64,000 nt of DNA from Algimonas arctica (GCF_014652695.1 NZ_BMZH01000011.1:1-64000); one strand, 5' to 3'; counted from the first letter of the stretch, positions 1 to 7,822 are shown. Notes: a model not told the origin generated them from the sequence alone. Numbers and translations: made by a program.

Positions 1-41
1 CCTAATTTAAACTCTTCTGTATATCGAATGCGACTGCCCAT
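1..41 (-). CDS. IS3-family transposase OrfA, N-terminal fragment
   Basis: Only 13 codons are visible: M-G-S-R-I-R-Y-T-E-E-F-K-L, then the window ends. The R-Y-T-E-E-F-K start is characteristic of the helix-turn-helix protein OrfA encoded by IS3-family elements, which binds the element ends and forms the OrfAB transposase by frameshifting with OrfB. The ribosome binding site AAGGAGAG lies 6 bases upstream of the ATG. Nothing can be said about whether the element is intact. Confidence 0.65.
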   Translation of the reverse strand, partial: MGSRIRYTEEFKL

Positions 42-103
42 AAGACACTCTCCTTGCTTCCAGTTTTACCCAACAAGGTGTCTACAAAGCTAGGGGCACA
101 TCA
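1..103 (-). mobile_element. Left end of an IS3-family insertion sequence (truncated by window edge)
   Basis: Read on the minus strand, the sequence begins with TGA at base 103 (TGATGTGCCCCTAGC...), as IS3-family termini usually do. About 60 bases later comes a Shine-Dalgarno AAGGAGAG (48-55) and an ATG at 41 opening a frame typical of IS3 OrfA N-termini. The rest of the element, including OrfB and the other inverted repeat, lies outside the window. The exact right boundary is inferred from the TGA; the target-site duplication cannot be checked here. Confidence 0.7.
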
Positions 104-426
104 GGCAGAGCCCGCGCGCTTGGGGGCGCACCCAAACAAAGCCTTGTGACCCGGCAGATCTTCATCACGTCCGGGACGGTGAGACAGGATGGCGGACTTT
201 CGGTCCGGTCCTCTCTACCGATGGATAAGAGTCGCGTCCGGTTCATCAGTTTTCACTGAAAAACCGTTCCCGTCCCACACCCATCATCAATCACTTCGTC
301 GGATGGAACCGCGCGCGCCGCATTACCTCGCCCACCGTCCAGCCCACCAAACCCCCGCCAGCATAAGAGCAATGCCTCTCTCGTGTCCGAAGCGGGTGAG
401 GCTAAACTGAGGGCGTTTTGGACAGC

Positions 427-489
427 GGGGATGGGGTTGTTGGGATTGCTGTGGGGGTTGGGATGGGAGTTAGGGTGAGGGTGGATGGG
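427..489 (+). other. Tract of closely spaced G-runs (possible G-quadruplex)
   Basis: About nine runs of three or more G occur in 63 bases. The core at 453-475 (GGGGG-TT-GGG-AT-GGG-AGTTA-GGG) satisfies the canonical four-run, short-loop pattern. The tract is strongly strand-asymmetric and lies in non-coding DNA. Confidence 0.5.
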
Positions 490-627
490 ACTTACGCGTC
501 AACTTGAGACGGATTGTAGTTGTGCGCTTTAGGTGAAAGCGGACATATCTGAAAGTTTCAACAATTTGTCTCAAGCAATCCGATGAGCAATGCCCGTAAA
601 GAGAGCAAAGCGGACAATGAAGTAAGC

Positions 628-651
628 GTCTTAAAATGTTTAAAATAAGAC
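628..651. promoter_or_regulatory. AT-rich inverted repeat upstream of the HupE operon (possible operator)
   Basis: GTCTTA (628-633) and its exact reverse complement TAAGAC (646-651) flank a 12-base AT-rich spacer that contains part of a direct repeat TTAAAAT (631-637 and 640-646). It lies about 77 bases upstream of the chosen start of the HupE-type gene, a position suited to a promoter or operator. No specific regulator can be named from the sequence. Confidence 0.35.
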
Positions 652-727
652 ACTGGACGCACTCCGGTTAAGGAGTCACTTTGTAATAATATCGATGCGC
701 GCGCAGTCCATTAAGGAGCCAAAAATT

Positions 728-1453
728 ATGCTTTCTAAGTCAATGACACGTGCACCAAACGTAATGACCTCAAGAGCCACGCTTCTTTTTCTTGTTGTTT
801 TAGTGATGCTCTCATCCGTTTCAGGCGAGGCATTTGCCCATGCTGTCGCAGATGGTGATAAAGGCTATATCCAAGAGATTACGGGCGTAAATTTGATCGC
901 GTTTCTCTATCTGGGCGCTAAGCATATGGTGACAGGGTATGACCATATTCTGTTCCTGTTGGGCGTCATCTTCTTTCTCTATAAAATGAAAGATATTGGC
1001 GTCTATGTCAGTTTGTTTGCCATTGGTCATTCGGTGACGATGCTCGCAGGCGTTTATTTCAATTTCGGGATTAACAGCTATATCATCGACGCAATTATTG
1101 GATTGTCGATTGTTTATAAGGCGCTCGACAATATGGGCGCTTATCAACGCTGGTTCAGGTTTCAGCCCAATACAAAAGCCGCAACCTTAATCTTTGGGTT
1201 TTTTCATGGGTTTGGACTCTCGTCTAAAATTCTCGATTATGAAATTTCATCCGACGGGCTCTTGCCTAACCTTCTCGCCTTCAATGTCGGCGTCGAAGTC
1301 GGTCAATTACTCGCCCTTGGAGCCATCTTGATTGTGATGGGATTCTGGCGACGTACCCCGAGTTTTCTAAAACATGCTTACTCAACAAATGCCGTGATGA
1401 TGGGGGCAGGCTTTATGCTGATCGGTTATCAACTTACCGGCTACTTCGTCTGA
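728..1453 (+). CDS. HupE/UreJ-type integral membrane protein
   Basis: A 241-aa polytopic inner-membrane protein resembling the HupE/UreJ_2 family, whose members are thought to move nickel, cobalt or related metals, although many are uncharacterised. An N-terminal signal-like segment ends near A-F-A-H. Family hallmarks follow: G-Y-D-H-I-L-F-L-L-G, an I-G-H-S motif in the next helix and F-H-G-F-G-L. These histidines are the likely metal-contacting residues. I use the ATG at 728 rather than the upstream one at 695, because AAGGAG (713-718) sits 9 bases before it. It starts an apparent operon with the anchor protein 14 bases downstream. Substrate unknown. Confidence 0.8.
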   Translation: MLSKSMTRAPNVMTSRATLLFLVVLVMLSSVSGEAFAHAVADGDKGYIQEITGVNLIAFLYLGAKHMVTGYDHILFLLGVIFFLYKMKDIGVYVSLFAIGHSVTMLAGVYFNFGINSYIIDAIIGLSIVYKALDNMGAYQRWFRFQPNTKAATLIFGFFHGFGLSSKILDYEISSDGLLPNLLAFNVGVEVGQLLALGAILIVMGFWRRTPSFLKHAYSTNAVMMGAGFMLIGYQLTGYFV

Positions 1454-1467
1454 TAGGAGGACAACAC

Positions 1468-2124
1468 ATGTATAATACTGATATGCCAACACGCGCCGAG
1501 CTGCCCAGCAGCCGTAAACTCATCCGTTCCACACTTATTGCCTTAGCGGCCGCAGCCACTCTGCTCGTCACAGTGGTCTTGCCTGCCGAATATGCCGTTG
1601 ATCCGACGGGGATAGGTAAAGTTCTGGGACTGACTGAAATGGGCGAAATTAAACAGCAACTTGCGCTCGAAGCTGCTGCGGATGAGCAAACCGCTGTGCT
1701 TATCGAGACGTTAGAGACAGCCGAAACACAAGCCGACGAGCGCGCAGCTGATCAAGTTGTTGATACTGAAAAGGTGGTATCGCTCGCGCCTGTGGAAACA
1801 GCGCCGGAGCGGACAGATGTTGTGACCCTAACATTGGCTCCGGGCGAAGCCGCTGAGGTGAAGCTGACAATGAAAAAGGACGGTATCGCGAAATATGAAT
1901 GGGTAACAAATCAAGGCCATTTAAATTCTGATCTTCATGCCGACGGTGCAAATAAAGCCTTCGTAAGCTACCGCAAAGGCCGCTCCGAAACTTCCAATAC
2001 GGGCGAGTTTATAGCAGGTTTTGAAGGTGTGCATGGCTGGTTCTGGCGCAATCGCAGCGATGTTGATGTTGAAGTGACGTTACGCGTGTCAGGCGCCTAC
2101 AGTGAAGTTAAACGCGTTTTATAA
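1468..2124 (+). CDS. Transmembrane anchor protein (HupE-linked, unknown function)
   Basis: A 218-aa protein with a short cytoplasmic head, one hydrophobic segment (about residues 22-40) and a periplasmic part. A Glu/Ala/Thr-rich, probably coiled stretch (residues 55-105) comes first, then a beta-rich C-terminal domain containing G-H-L-N-S-D-L-H and a W-F-W-R-N motif. This matches proteins annotated only as transmembrane anchor proteins, often found beside HupE-like proteins and heavy-metal efflux systems. AGGAGG (1456-1460 region) precedes the ATG. The C-terminal domain may bind a ligand or membrane partner, but no biochemical role is established. Confidence 0.65.
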   Translation: MYNTDMPTRAELPSSRKLIRSTLIALAAAATLLVTVVLPAEYAVDPTGIGKVLGLTEMGEIKQQLALEAAADEQTAVLIETLETAETQADERAADQVVDTEKVVSLAPVETAPERTDVVTLTLAPGEAAEVKLTMKKDGIAKYEWVTNQGHLNSDLHADGANKAFVSYRKGRSETSNTGEFIAGFEGVHGWFWRNRSDVDVEVTLRVSGAYSEVKRVL

Positions 2125-2146
2125 AACAAACCCATGGAGAATTGAG

Positions 2147-2471
2147 GTGATTATCAGATTTGTATTATTACTGGCTGTAATATTCACCCTGACTTTCACC
2201 TCGACTAACGCTGCCGCTCATCCGCCGGAAGAAATGCCGTGGGAGGCTAAAAGAAACTCGGACTACACGGCTGAGCAAACCGAAGACCCCGTTGACGCGC
2301 AAAAAATTTGAAGCTGCGCCGAAGCCCGCCATAGACGTAAAGGTTGAAGCGACAACCAAAAGTGTAACAGTGTCAGAGGTAATCACGAGTCCGCCTGAAA
2401 GCGTTATTAAGACTGATGAGGTCAAGAAAAAAGGCTGGTTTGTACGGTTGAAAGAAAAGCGTGAAGCCTGA
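2147..2471 (+). pseudogene. Small exported protein gene broken by a frameshift at an A6 run
   Basis: The first part (2147-2311) starts at GTG behind GGAGA (2136-2140), 22 bases after the anchor gene. It encodes a signal peptide and a short acidic region (A-A-H-P-P-E-E-M-P-W), then stops at TGA right after a run of six A (2301-2306). Dropping one A opens a continuous frame to a stop at 2469-2471, giving a coherent 107-aa protein with a Lys/Glu/Val-rich tail (V-K-K-K-G-W-F-V-R-L-K). The upstream ATG at 2102 overlaps the previous gene and is less likely. A sequencing error, a real mutation or programmed slippage are all possible. Function unknown; its position suggests it works with the HupE/anchor pair. 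Confidence 0.55.
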
Positions 2472-2704
2472 AAGGTAGCGAAACAGAAGCCGGAGAGTGA
2501 ATAATAAGAACACTGCGAGCGACCTAAAGTCGCCCTAAGTAGGACGCTGAACTCACGTTCTCTAGGGGGCATTCTAACGGTTTCATGCGATATTGCGCGA
2601 TCTCCCTGATATTTAGCAAAAAGAATGAATGGACGGGTCTCCCTAATCGTCACTTTCCTACGGGCCGCATTTAGGCTTACGATGAGGGGAGCGGAGAACC
2701 ATTC

Positions 2705-3868
2705 ATGTCAAAAACACACGCCAAGACGCCAACGACATTTATGTCCGACAGTGATGTTGTGGATCGGGTGCTGGGGCATATTGCGGCCGGGACGACGGAT
2801 CGGGGCACGGACGTCTGGCGCGAGCCCGTGGATCACTATCGTTCAGAAGACCGTCTCGCCGCCGAACTCGCCCTCTTCAAATCCGTTCCGACGGCATTTT
2901 GTCCGTCCATCGCCTTGGCCAAGCCGGGCGAATATATTGCGCGTACTGCGGCGGGCACACCGTTGATTGTGGTGCGCGGCCATGACCATAAAGTGCGCGC
3001 ATTTAAGAATGCATGCCGTCATCGGGGCGCTGAATTGGCGGCGGGGACGGGCTGTGCGGGCGCGTTTGTCTGTCCGTATCATGGCTGGTCTTACGGTCTG
3101 GACGGCGCATTGCTGGGGATACCCCATCAAGACGGTTTTCCTGATATTGATAGGTTAGAAAAAGGGTTGGTTGAAGTTTTCGCCACGGAGACAAAGGGCC
3201 TGATCTTTGTCTGTCAGGATGATCCGGCCTCTGACGCGGGCGATGCGCATGATCTACTGTCTGGCGTGCCGGATGTGCTGGCCTCTGACCAAATGATCTT
3301 TGCCGAGAATGAGGGGGTCGGCGAAGCCAATTGGAAGCTGCACCTCGAGAGCTTTCTCGAAGGCTATCATATCAAAGCGACGCATAAGGAGACGTTTTAT
3401 CCGTTCGGCTATGACAACCTGAATGTGATCGAGGTTTGCGGTGCACATGCGCGTGTGACTTTCCCGTTTCAACGGATCACCCAACTGGCGGAGGTTGCGC
3501 CCGAGGCGCGCGACGTGTCGGACAAGCTGACCTATTTGAACCACCTGTTCCCCAATGTGATTTTGGCCGAATTGTCCCATCACCGCACGCTCGGCATTTT
3601 GGAGCCACTTGGTGTCAGCCGGACAAGAATCACGACTTATCATATGACGAAATCAAGTGCGGAAACTGATAAAGACGCGCTGCTTAAAACCGCCGCGCGA
3701 GATCTGGAATTTGTCAATGGGACGGGGCAAGTCGAAGATATCGCCATGGTCGAGGGCATTCAGCGGGGGCTGAAATCCGGTGCCAATGAGGCCTTAACCT
3801 TCGGACATTTCGAACCCGCAATCGTGCATTTCCATCAGCAGATGGCCGCGCGGCTGGGATCAATGTAA
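2705..3868 (+). CDS. Rieske non-heme iron oxygenase, alpha subunit
   Basis: A 387-aa oxygenase component that would use electrons from a reductase partner to hydroxylate or demethylate an unknown substrate. The Rieske [2Fe-2S] site is seen as C104-x-H106 and C123-x2-H126, spaced as in ring-hydroxylating dioxygenases. The mononuclear iron site is visible at E-G-Y-H(222)-I-K-A-T-H(227), with a likely third ligand Asp in V-E-D-I-A-M-V-E near the C-terminus. GGAG lies shortly before the ATG. No beta subunit or reductase is next to it; a ferredoxin-type reductase is far away at 49679. The architecture resembles homotrimeric alpha-only enzymes such as those acting on quaternary amines, but the substrate cannot be inferred. 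Confidence 0.85.
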   Translation: MSKTHAKTPTTFMSDSDVVDRVLGHIAAGTTDRGTDVWREPVDHYRSEDRLAAELALFKSVPTAFCPSIALAKPGEYIARTAAGTPLIVVRGHDHKVRAFKNACRHRGAELAAGTGCAGAFVCPYHGWSYGLDGALLGIPHQDGFPDIDRLEKGLVEVFATETKGLIFVCQDDPASDAGDAHDLLSGVPDVLASDQMIFAENEGVGEANWKLHLESFLEGYHIKATHKETFYPFGYDNLNVIEVCGAHARVTFPFQRITQLAEVAPEARDVSDKLTYLNHLFPNVILAELSHHRTLGILEPLGVSRTRITTYHMTKSSAETDKDALLKTAARDLEFVNGTGQVEDIAMVEGIQRGLKSGANEALTFGHFEPAIVHFHQQMAARLGSM

Positions 3869-3919
3869 CAGGTGAGGATCGGGTGGCTGACAGGTATTTT
3901 ACCACCCTGATTTGCGGCT

Positions 3920-4891
3920 TCACTTAATATATTTGTCCATCCATCCGTCGATTAATGCGCCGTCACACCACGTTATATGTGTGGGGCTATAGCTATCGAG
4001 GCTCTTGCAGCGGGCTAACCTCGCGCCCGCTTCGATTTTATTGTCCGCGCTCATTAATTTTTCGAGCTTTATTAAATAGTCATTTGACCCTGTTGCCCCG
4101 GCTTCGGCCGCGAGAGACACCCACATATGCGCTATGATCACATCGGCTGGCGTGCCTTGCCCTTCGGCGGTCAACCTCCCAATCTGTAGAAGTGAATAAG
4201 GGTCACCGTTTGTGGCCCCATCCCTGAACCATTGATAGGCGAGTTCTGGGTTCGTATCGATACCCTCCTGAGTTTCGAAAATCCGCCCGAGCTTGGTTTT
4301 TGCTGCCGGCACGCCGGCCTTCGCCGCGTGGTTGAACGCCAATAACGCCTTGTCGGTATCCTGTTCAAGGCCGCGACCCTCTGCCAAAAGCAAGCCATAT
4401 ACATAGAGGCCTATCGGGTGACCCTTCAGCGCCCCTTTCTCTATCCACTTCGCGCCTTCAAGATCGTTTTGAGTGACGCCCAGACCGCTCAAATACATTT
4501 CCCCAACATTGACTTGCGCGTCGGTATTGTTTTGTAGCGCGGCTTTGTGGAGCCAGTAAAATGCGGCCTCATGATCGGGCAGTGCCAGCCGACCCATCCG
4601 AAGCTGCGCCCCAATATGCCCCTGATCGGCGGCGCGTCGAAACCAAGTTTGCGCTTGTTTCAAATCTTTTTTGAAATCAATGACATCGTCGTATAGATCA
4701 TAAATATCGTCTTCATATAAGGTGCCGAGTTCGAATTGGGCGTTGGCGTCCCCGGCTTCAGCCTCCTGGAGGAGGATTTTATTGACGTATTCTGTGATGG
4801 AATCAAAGTCGTCGCTTCTGTACGATTGAGCAGAGGACAGGCTCGGGATCGCAAGTAGAACCGCAGTGCAGAAAATGATGAAATGCCGCAT
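3920..4891 (-). CDS. Sel1-repeat (SLR/TPR-like) exported protein
   Basis: A 323-aa protein with a signal peptide (M-R-H-F-I-I-F-C ... S-S-A-Q) followed by about six Sel1-like repeats, recognisable by G-x4-A-x2-W-F/I-x2-A-A-x2-G-H/D patterns (for example A-Q-T-W-F-R-R-A-A-D-Q-G-H and A-Y-Q-W-F-R-D-G-A-T-N-G-D). Such repeats form alpha-alpha superhelices used for protein-protein contacts in the periplasm. I use the ATG at 4891; the frame is open to a TTG at 4912, but the ATG is followed directly by the signal peptide. Two cysteines near the C-terminus could form a disulfide. Partner unknown. Confidence 0.75.
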   Translation of the reverse strand: MRHFIIFCTAVLLAIPSLSSAQSYRSDDFDSITEYVNKILLQEAEAGDANAQFELGTLYEDDIYDLYDDVIDFKKDLKQAQTWFRRAADQGHIGAQLRMGRLALPDHEAAFYWLHKAALQNNTDAQVNVGEMYLSGLGVTQNDLEGAKWIEKGALKGHPIGLYVYGLLLAEGRGLEQDTDKALLAFNHAAKAGVPAAKTKLGRIFETQEGIDTNPELAYQWFRDGATNGDPYSLLQIGRLTAEGQGTPADVIIAHMWVSLAAEAGATGSNDYLIKLEKLMSADNKIEAGARLARCKSLDSYSPTHITWCDGALIDGWMDKYIK

Positions 4892-4974
4892 AAGTGGTTT
4901 CTTTCTTGGCAACTTATGGCAAATAATAAGCCGTGTTCGTTTGTAAGTTTATAGGATTATTGTAATTTCGGAAC

Positions 4975-4993
4975 CCCTAAACTTTAAGGGGCG
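4975..4993. other. Small CCCCT/AGGGG hairpin
   Basis: CCCCT and AGGGG flank an 8-base A/T-rich loop in the gap between the Sel1 protein gene and the small membrane peptide gene. There is no T-run on either side, so it is not a convincing terminator. Confidence 0.3.
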
Positions 4994-5097
4994 CTCTATG
5001 GGCCTACCGAGACTTATCCCTAAGTCGCTGATATTACACATTAAAGCGATTATCCTTGCCGATTTGTCTTTTAAATTTACCTGTGTCACTCATTAAA

Positions 5098-5133
5098 GCT
5101 GAAACTGCGTGCAAAGTTTGTCGCTGTTTCAGC
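5098..5133 (+). promoter_or_regulatory. Hairpin in the presumed leader of the 42-aa membrane peptide
   Basis: GCTGAAAC (5098-5105) and GTTTCAGC (5126-5133) are exact reverse complements. The interior pairs further (GCG with CGC, CAA with TTG), giving a nearly continuous 36-base hairpin. It ends 26 bases before the ATG of the small gene. It may be a leader structure or an operator; no known family is recognised. Confidence 0.4.
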
Positions 5134-5159
5134 GTCGAGGGGATGGAAGAGGTATAATA

Positions 5160-5288
5160 ATGTTACTGTGGTTTGCATTTGCAATATTAATGGTGTGCGG
5201 TTTGTTTTTTTCTCTGCGTCTCAGGAATAATGCGTTAGAAAAAATTGCTGAAGAGTCTGAGAAAGACGTCTCTGGGACTGATGATTAA
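5160..5288 (+). CDS. Small single-pass membrane protein, 42 aa (hypothetical)
   Basis: An open frame of 42 codons starts at ATG 5160, with an AAGAGG-like Shine-Dalgarno about 7 bases upstream. Residues 1-20 form one hydrophobic helix (L-L-W-F-A-F-A-I-L-M-V-C-G-L-F-F). Then come an Arg-containing turn (L-R-L-R-N) and a charged, acidic tail (E-K-I-A-E-E-S-E-K-D). This is the usual layout of bacterial small membrane proteins with an N-out/C-in helix. It stands alone, with the convergent yheS gene downstream. I do not recognise a family; the call rests on composition, the Shine-Dalgarno and the conspicuous leader hairpin. Confidence 0.4.
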   Translation: MLLWFAFAILMVCGLFFSLRLRNNALEKIAEESEKDVSGTDD

Positions 5289-5341
5289 AGCCAATCTTCA
5301 CGCCCGGTCGCTCAGGCGATAATAACGGATTTCCAGAGATT

Positions 5342-7228
5342 CTAAACGAAGGCGGCTTCAGCCTCTGCGGCCTCATAAAGGCCCAATGCCTCTAACCAGT
5401 CTTCTTCCAACCCCTCAATCTGTTTGGCGCAGAGCCCGCGGTCTTTGCTTAGGCTAAGTGCGCGGTCGGGGTCGTTTTGAAACAAGTCGGGTTTGGCCAA
5501 GGCCTTATCAATATCCGCCAGCTTTTGCGTGGCTTTGTCGAGCGCTTTTTCCAATTTTTCCGCCGCGCGTTTGAGCGGCGCGATGGCTTTGCGCACGTCG
5601 GCGCGGGCTTTGCGGTCATCCGACTTGGACGGGCCAGTATCAGTCTTAGGCTTTCGGTCCGGCCGGGCGCGTTCGGCTTGCTCCGTGCGGTAGTCATCCA
5701 GTGTGCCATCGTAATTGACGACCGTGCCGCCATCGACGAGCCAGAGCCGTTCGGTTGTCGCTTCGAGGAGCGCCCGGTCATGGCTGATGAGCAGGACCGC
5801 GCCACTATATTCATTGAGAGACCGGACGAGTTCTTCGCGGCTATCAATATCAAGGTGATTGGTCGGCTCATCGAGCACGAGCAGATGTGGTTTGTGAAAA
5901 CCGATGAGGGAGAAGAGCAATCGCGCTTTTTCCCCGCCCGATAGATCGCCCGCCGGTGTTTCGGCGTTCTCCGCGCCCAGTCCGAATGACGCCAGCCGCG
6001 CACGGCGTTCGGCCTCGGTCGCGTCGGGCATCAGCGTGACCACATGGTCATAGGCGGAGGCGCTCTCGTTCAACGCATCAACCTCGTGCTGGGCGAAATA
6101 GCCGACGCGCATTTTACGGTGCGCGCGAATATGGCCGGCTTGCGCTTTGAGAATGCCGAGCAAGCCCTTGGCGAAAGTCGTTTTGCCTTCGCCGTTGCGG
6201 CCCAACAGGCCAATGCGGTCATCCGGGTCGACGGTGAGGTTCAGGTTGCGGATGATGGTTGTGTCGCCATAGCCGAGCGCAGCGTCATCAAACCGGACCA
6301 TCGGCGGGGATAACAAGCGCTCTGGCCCGATCAGCTGGATCGGGGCGATGGGTTCGCTGACCATCGTCGCCATCGGCTCCATTTTCTCCAACCGTTTGAC
6401 GCGGGATTGAGCTTGTTTGGCCTTGGAGGCTTGGGCTTTAAAGCGGGTGACGAAGTCTTGCAGTTTGCGGCGTTCGTCTTCCTGCTTCGCGACAAGGGCC
6501 ATATCGAGGCGATTGCGCTCCGTCAGGCGGCGTTGGAAATCATTATAGCCGCCGGAATACATTGTCATTTTGCCGTGCTGCAAATGAGCGATGTCGGTGA
6601 CGGCGGTATTGAGGAAATCACGGTCGTGGCTGATGACAAAGATGGTGCCAGTATATTTGCGGATATGGGTTTCAAGCCAGAGCGCGCCTTCGATATCAAG
6701 GTAGTTGGTCGGCTCATCAAGCAGGAGGATATCCGGTTGCGCAAATAACATGGCGGCGAGGGCGACCCGCATGCGCCAACCGCCCGAGAAATCACCGCAG
6801 GGTCGCTGCTGATCGTCGCCATCGAAACCAAGACCCGCCAAGATTGATCCCGCGCGGGCCTCCGCCGTGTAGGCGTCAATATCTGCGAGGCGGGTGTGGA
6901 TTTGCGCGATCCGCATCGGGTCAGTCGCGATGTCCGCTTCTGCAAGCAAGTCCGTGCGCTCTATATCCGCCATCAGCACGGTATCCATCAGGGACGTCGG
7001 CCCGCCCGGCACTTCTTGGTCGACACAGCCCAGGCGCATATTACTACGCAGGGTAATCGATCCGTCATCCGGGGCGATCTCGCCTTTGATCAAGCGGAAT
7101 AGCGTGGATTTGCCTGTCCCGTTACGTCCGACGAGCCCGACCTTTTGGCCTTGGCTTATCGCGAGGGTCGCTTGTGTGAACAGCGGGCGGCCTTCGATAC
7201 GGTATGTGAGATCGTTGATATGGAGCAT
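5342..7228 (-). CDS. yheS: ABC-F family ATPase, YheS type
   Basis: A 628-aa soluble protein with two ATP-binding cassettes and no membrane domain, as in ABC-F translation factors that act at the ribosomal E site. Cassette 1 shows Walker A G-R-N-G-T-G-K-S-T (about residues 35-43), signature F-S-G-G-W-R-M-R and Walker B L-L-L-D-E-P-T-N. Cassette 2 shows G-R-N-G-E-G-K-T-T, L-S-G-G-E-K-A-R and L-V-L-D-E-P-T-N. A basic linker full of Lys/Arg/Gln joins them, and a charged C-terminal coiled coil follows (about residues 530-615). The signature W-R-M-R and the length (E. coli YheS is about 637 aa) favour YheS over Uup or EttA. A second ABC-F protein, Uup-like, lies at 58568. Confidence 0.85.
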   Translation of the reverse strand: MLHINDLTYRIEGRPLFTQATLAISQGQKVGLVGRNGTGKSTLFRLIKGEIAPDDGSITLRSNMRLGCVDQEVPGGPTSLMDTVLMADIERTDLLAEADIATDPMRIAQIHTRLADIDAYTAEARAGSILAGLGFDGDDQQRPCGDFSGGWRMRVALAAMLFAQPDILLLDEPTNYLDIEGALWLETHIRKYTGTIFVISHDRDFLNTAVTDIAHLQHGKMTMYSGGYNDFQRRLTERNRLDMALVAKQEDERRKLQDFVTRFKAQASKAKQAQSRVKRLEKMEPMATMVSEPIAPIQLIGPERLLSPPMVRFDDAALGYGDTTIIRNLNLTVDPDDRIGLLGRNGEGKTTFAKGLLGILKAQAGHIRAHRKMRVGYFAQHEVDALNESASAYDHVVTLMPDATEAERRARLASFGLGAENAETPAGDLSGGEKARLLFSLIGFHKPHLLVLDEPTNHLDIDSREELVRSLNEYSGAVLLISHDRALLEATTERLWLVDGGTVVNYDGTLDDYRTEQAERARPDRKPKTDTGPSKSDDRKARADVRKAIAPLKRAAEKLEKALDKATQKLADIDKALAKPDLFQNDPDRALSLSKDRGLCAKQIEGLEEDWLEALGLYEAAEAEAAFV

Positions 7229-7332
7229 GATACGGTGAGTTAATTTGGCTCGCCGCTAACACGGCTGGACTTAGTGGTCATCCCGGATTAGGTCCCGCGC
7301 AAATTTCAATACAGCCGACACAAGGATTTATC

Positions 7333-7755
7333 ATGGCCGTTCAACGTACTTTTTCGATTATCAAGCCAGACGCTACCAAGCGTAACCTCACAGGCAAGGT
7401 CAATGCTATGATCGAAGACGCCGGTCTTCGCATCGTCGCACAGCGCCGCATTCAACTGTCAGACGCACAAGCCAAACGTTTCTATGAAGTCCACGCCGAG
7501 CGTCCGTTCTACGGCGATCTCGTCAACTTCATGACGTCCGGTCCGGTTGTTGTTCAGGTTCTCGAAGGCGAAAACGCGATCGCGACATACCGCAATGTCA
7601 TGGGTGCAACAAACCCAGCCGAAGCAGATGCGGGCACAATCCGGGCGGCTTTTGCTGAGTCCATTGATGCGAACACCGTTCACGGTTCCGATGCGCCAGA
7701 AACTGCGGCTGAAGAAATCGCTCAGTTCTTCTCAGACGATCAAATCGTCGGTTAA
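7333..7755 (+). CDS. ndk: Nucleoside-diphosphate kinase
   Basis: A 140-aa cytosolic enzyme that transfers the gamma phosphate of ATP to other nucleoside diphosphates. The length is standard. The N-terminal [10 protein letters not shown] nucleotide-site segment, the R-N-V-M-G-A-T-N-P loop and the active-site histidine H117 in N-T-V-H-G-S-D are all present. AAGGA stands just before the ATG. It is a single-gene unit, closed by a strong bidirectional terminator shared with the converging TadG-like gene. Confidence 0.97.
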   Translation: MAVQRTFSIIKPDATKRNLTGKVNAMIEDAGLRIVAQRRIQLSDAQAKRFYEVHAERPFYGDLVNFMTSGPVVVQVLEGENAIATYRNVMGATNPAEADAGTIRAAFAESIDANTVHGSDAPETAAEEIAQFFSDDQIVG

Positions 7756-7774
7756 TCGGCTAATCCATAATGCG

Positions 7775-7809
7775 AAAAAGGCTGGGGGTTCCCCAGCCTT
7801 TTTTTTTGC
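7775..7809. terminator. Bidirectional rho-independent terminator (ndk / TadG-like gene)
   Basis: AAGGCTGGGG and CCCCAGCCTT form a perfect 10-bp stem around GTT. Nine T follow on the plus strand, and a run of five T follows on the minus strand. It lies between the converging ndk and TadG-like genes and can stop both. Confidence 0.9.
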
Positions 7810-7822
7810 GTGTCGCCGTGGA

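Larger units (their letters stand above)
104..727. other. Gene-free region between IS end and HupE-type gene
   Basis: About 620 bases with no credible gene. An open frame at 189-410 has no proper Shine-Dalgarno and a non-protein-like Pro/Arg/His/Ser composition, so I do not call it. The region holds a tract of G-runs (427-489), an inverted repeat (628-651) and a small hairpin (ACTCC/GGAGT, 661-676) just before the next operon. I looked for tRNA, tmRNA, 6S, SRP and RNase P signatures and recognised none. It may be remnant sequence next to the insertion element. Confidence 0.5.

Noticed and set aside
189-410. 73-codon forward open frame after the IS end
   Set aside because: No proper Shine-Dalgarno, composition dominated by Pro, Arg, His and Ser, no recognisable domain.
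104-426. Possible structured RNA (6S, tmRNA, SRP, RNase P) in the gene-free region
   Set aside because: Several small stems can be drawn, but none of the conserved sequences of these RNAs is present.
2168-2653. 161-codon minus-strand frame
   Set aside because: It is antisense to the small exported gene and non-coding DNA, with no start signal and low protein-like character.
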